A stretch of 64,000 nt of DNA from an uncultured Lachnospiraceae bacterium (GTDB lineage Bacteria; Bacillota; Clostridia; Lachnospirales; Lachnospiraceae). Both the position numbers and the translations under genes were made by a program. The stretch lies in contig CANQVT010000001.1 in the NCBI GenBank assembly GCA_947627365.1, positions 1 to 64,000 on the forward strand, read 5' to 3'. Each line of letters opens with the position of its first letter. The first letter of the stretch is position 1. Below the pieces are notes generated by a model. The model saw only the letters and a program-made list of their open reading frames with translations. It searched no databases and was not told the DNA's origin. This document shows, in pieces, positions 63,131 to 64,000 of the stretch.

Positions 63131-64000
63131 TTAATCCTTCAAGCCGGAGCTTGCCATCGTCTCCAGGATCTGACTCTCGGAGAGTACAAAAATCAGGATC
63201 GGAACGATCATGACGACCACGAGCACTGCCGCGGCCTGCCCGGTCCTCGCGATACCGCCGCTCTGGATCTGCTGCAGCGCGTACACGAGCGTCTTGCGCT
63301 CCTCCGAATAGATAAAGGTCGCCGCCTTGTTGTTCCAGAGTGCCTGTACCTGGAAAATAATCAGCGTCATCCATGCGGGCTTTACGTTCGGCATCACGAT
63401 CCGCGAGAATACTCTCCACTCGCTCGCTCCGTCGATCTTCGCCGCCTCGATCAGCGCCGTCGGAAGTCCCTCCATGAACTGCTTCATCAGGAAAAGCCCG
63501 ATCGGCGACGCGAACGCCGGAATGATGATCGCCCAGTAGGTATCGACCCAGCCCAGCGCGTTGATAATCAGATAGTTCGGGATCGCCGTGACGTATCCGC
63601 TGAACATGATCGCCACGGTAACCAGCTTGAAAAATGTATTTCCGCCGGGAAAATCATATTTCGCCAGCACGAACGCGCCCATCGAAGCCACGATCAGATG
63701 CCCGACCGTGCCGACAAAGGTGATAAACACCGTATTGAACAGGTAGCGGGAGAACGTCACCCAGGATTTCCCCATCGTCACGAACAGATCCGAGAAGTTG
63801 TCGAGCGTCGGATTGATCGCGAAGATCTTCGGCGGGAACATGAACAGTTCATCCAGAGGCTTCAGCGCGCTGTTCACGGCGTACACGATCGGGAATACCA
63901 TCAGGCCTCCCATGAACGCCAGGAACAGGTACAGCGCCAGGTCTCCGAAAATGGAACGGTTCGGCTTTCTCCTCCGGATCAGCTTCTTGTGATATACGGT
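63131..64000 (-). CDS. Carbohydrate ABC permease (5' end beyond window)
   Basis: The visible 289 codons remain open to the window edge, reading TVYHKKLIRRRKPNRSIFGD before the first membrane segment, so the start lies beyond 64000. It is an LplC/MalG-type permease with coupling loop ALIEAAKIDGASEWRVFSRIVMPNVKP. It is a second, distinct member of this type in the locus; a MalF-type partner is expected further upstream. Confidence 0.9.
   Translation of the reverse strand, partial: TVYHKKLIRRRKPNRSIFGDLALYLFLAFMGGLMVFPIVYAVNSALKPLDELFMFPPKIFAINPTLDNFSDLFVTMGKSWVTFSRYLFNTVFITFVGTVGHLIVASMGAFVLAKYDFPGGNTFFKLVTVAIMFSGYVTAIPNYLIINALGWVDTYWAIIIPAFASPIGLFLMKQFMEGLPTALIEAAKIDGASEWRVFSRIVMPNVKPAWMTLIIFQVQALWNNKAATFIYSEERKTLVYALQQIQSGGIARTGQAAAVLVVVMIVPILIFVLSESQILETMASSGLKD

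Overview
The window reads as chromosomal DNA of a GC-rich, spore-forming, Gram-positive anaerobe of the Clostridia, most likely a gut Lachnospiraceae. The support is a sporulation sigma factor K, RNase J, the IreB-RuvX-DUF1292-RNase J-YlbF-TrmR-U32 gene string, strong purine-rich ribosome binding sites, many TTG/GTG starts and 4-bp start/stop overlaps. No rRNA, tRNA, CRISPR array, prophage or complete insertion sequence was seen. Almost every gene lies on the minus strand; the exceptions are an HPr-like gene (28367-28597) and an AraC-type regulator (51308-52246).

Positions 1-31300 are mostly housekeeping: comF-recD2; an MreB-family gene; uvrB-uvrA behind a LexA-type box; an operon of acetyltransferase, homocysteine methyltransferase, upp, hflK and hflC; sfp-sigK; a HigBA-type toxin-antitoxin pair whose toxin is frameshifted; a five-gene branched-chain amino acid ABC operon (livKHMGF); the ireB-to-U32 operon; mtaB; an HPr-like gene; and a cysteine desulfurase-thiI pair. 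From 31400 to 43400 lie a polar amino acid ABC transporter with a repeat-containing promoter, an orphan larE, an alpha/beta hydrolase, a GPH sugar transporter overlapped by a GGDEF gene, a YunG protein, a WYL regulator, and two tiny overlapping genes, one of 38 codons.

Positions 43650-64000 form a xylan and glucan utilization island. It holds a GH115 alpha-glucuronidase, an SGNH carbohydrate esterase, a GH10 xylanase, a GH5 glycanase, an AraC regulator, sugar ABC transporter genes (one binding protein, three permeases, one of them cut by the window edge), and three membrane or surface genes of unclear role: DUF5696, YIP1 and an NHL-repeat protein. Two uncharacterized paralogs with a U32-like FKI-GR motif and four conserved cysteines sit directly beside the GH10 and GH5 genes. 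The likely workflow is extracellular cleavage of glucuronoxylan, import of decorated oligosaccharides, and removal of methylglucuronate and acetyl groups inside the cell by GH115 and the esterase.

Spacers carry several structured elements: a dispersed repeat present at least twice (3178-3365 and 36861-36974), two long foldbacks (3494-3687 and 36666-36785), rho-independent terminators, and short tandem repeats inside or at the ends of coding sequences.
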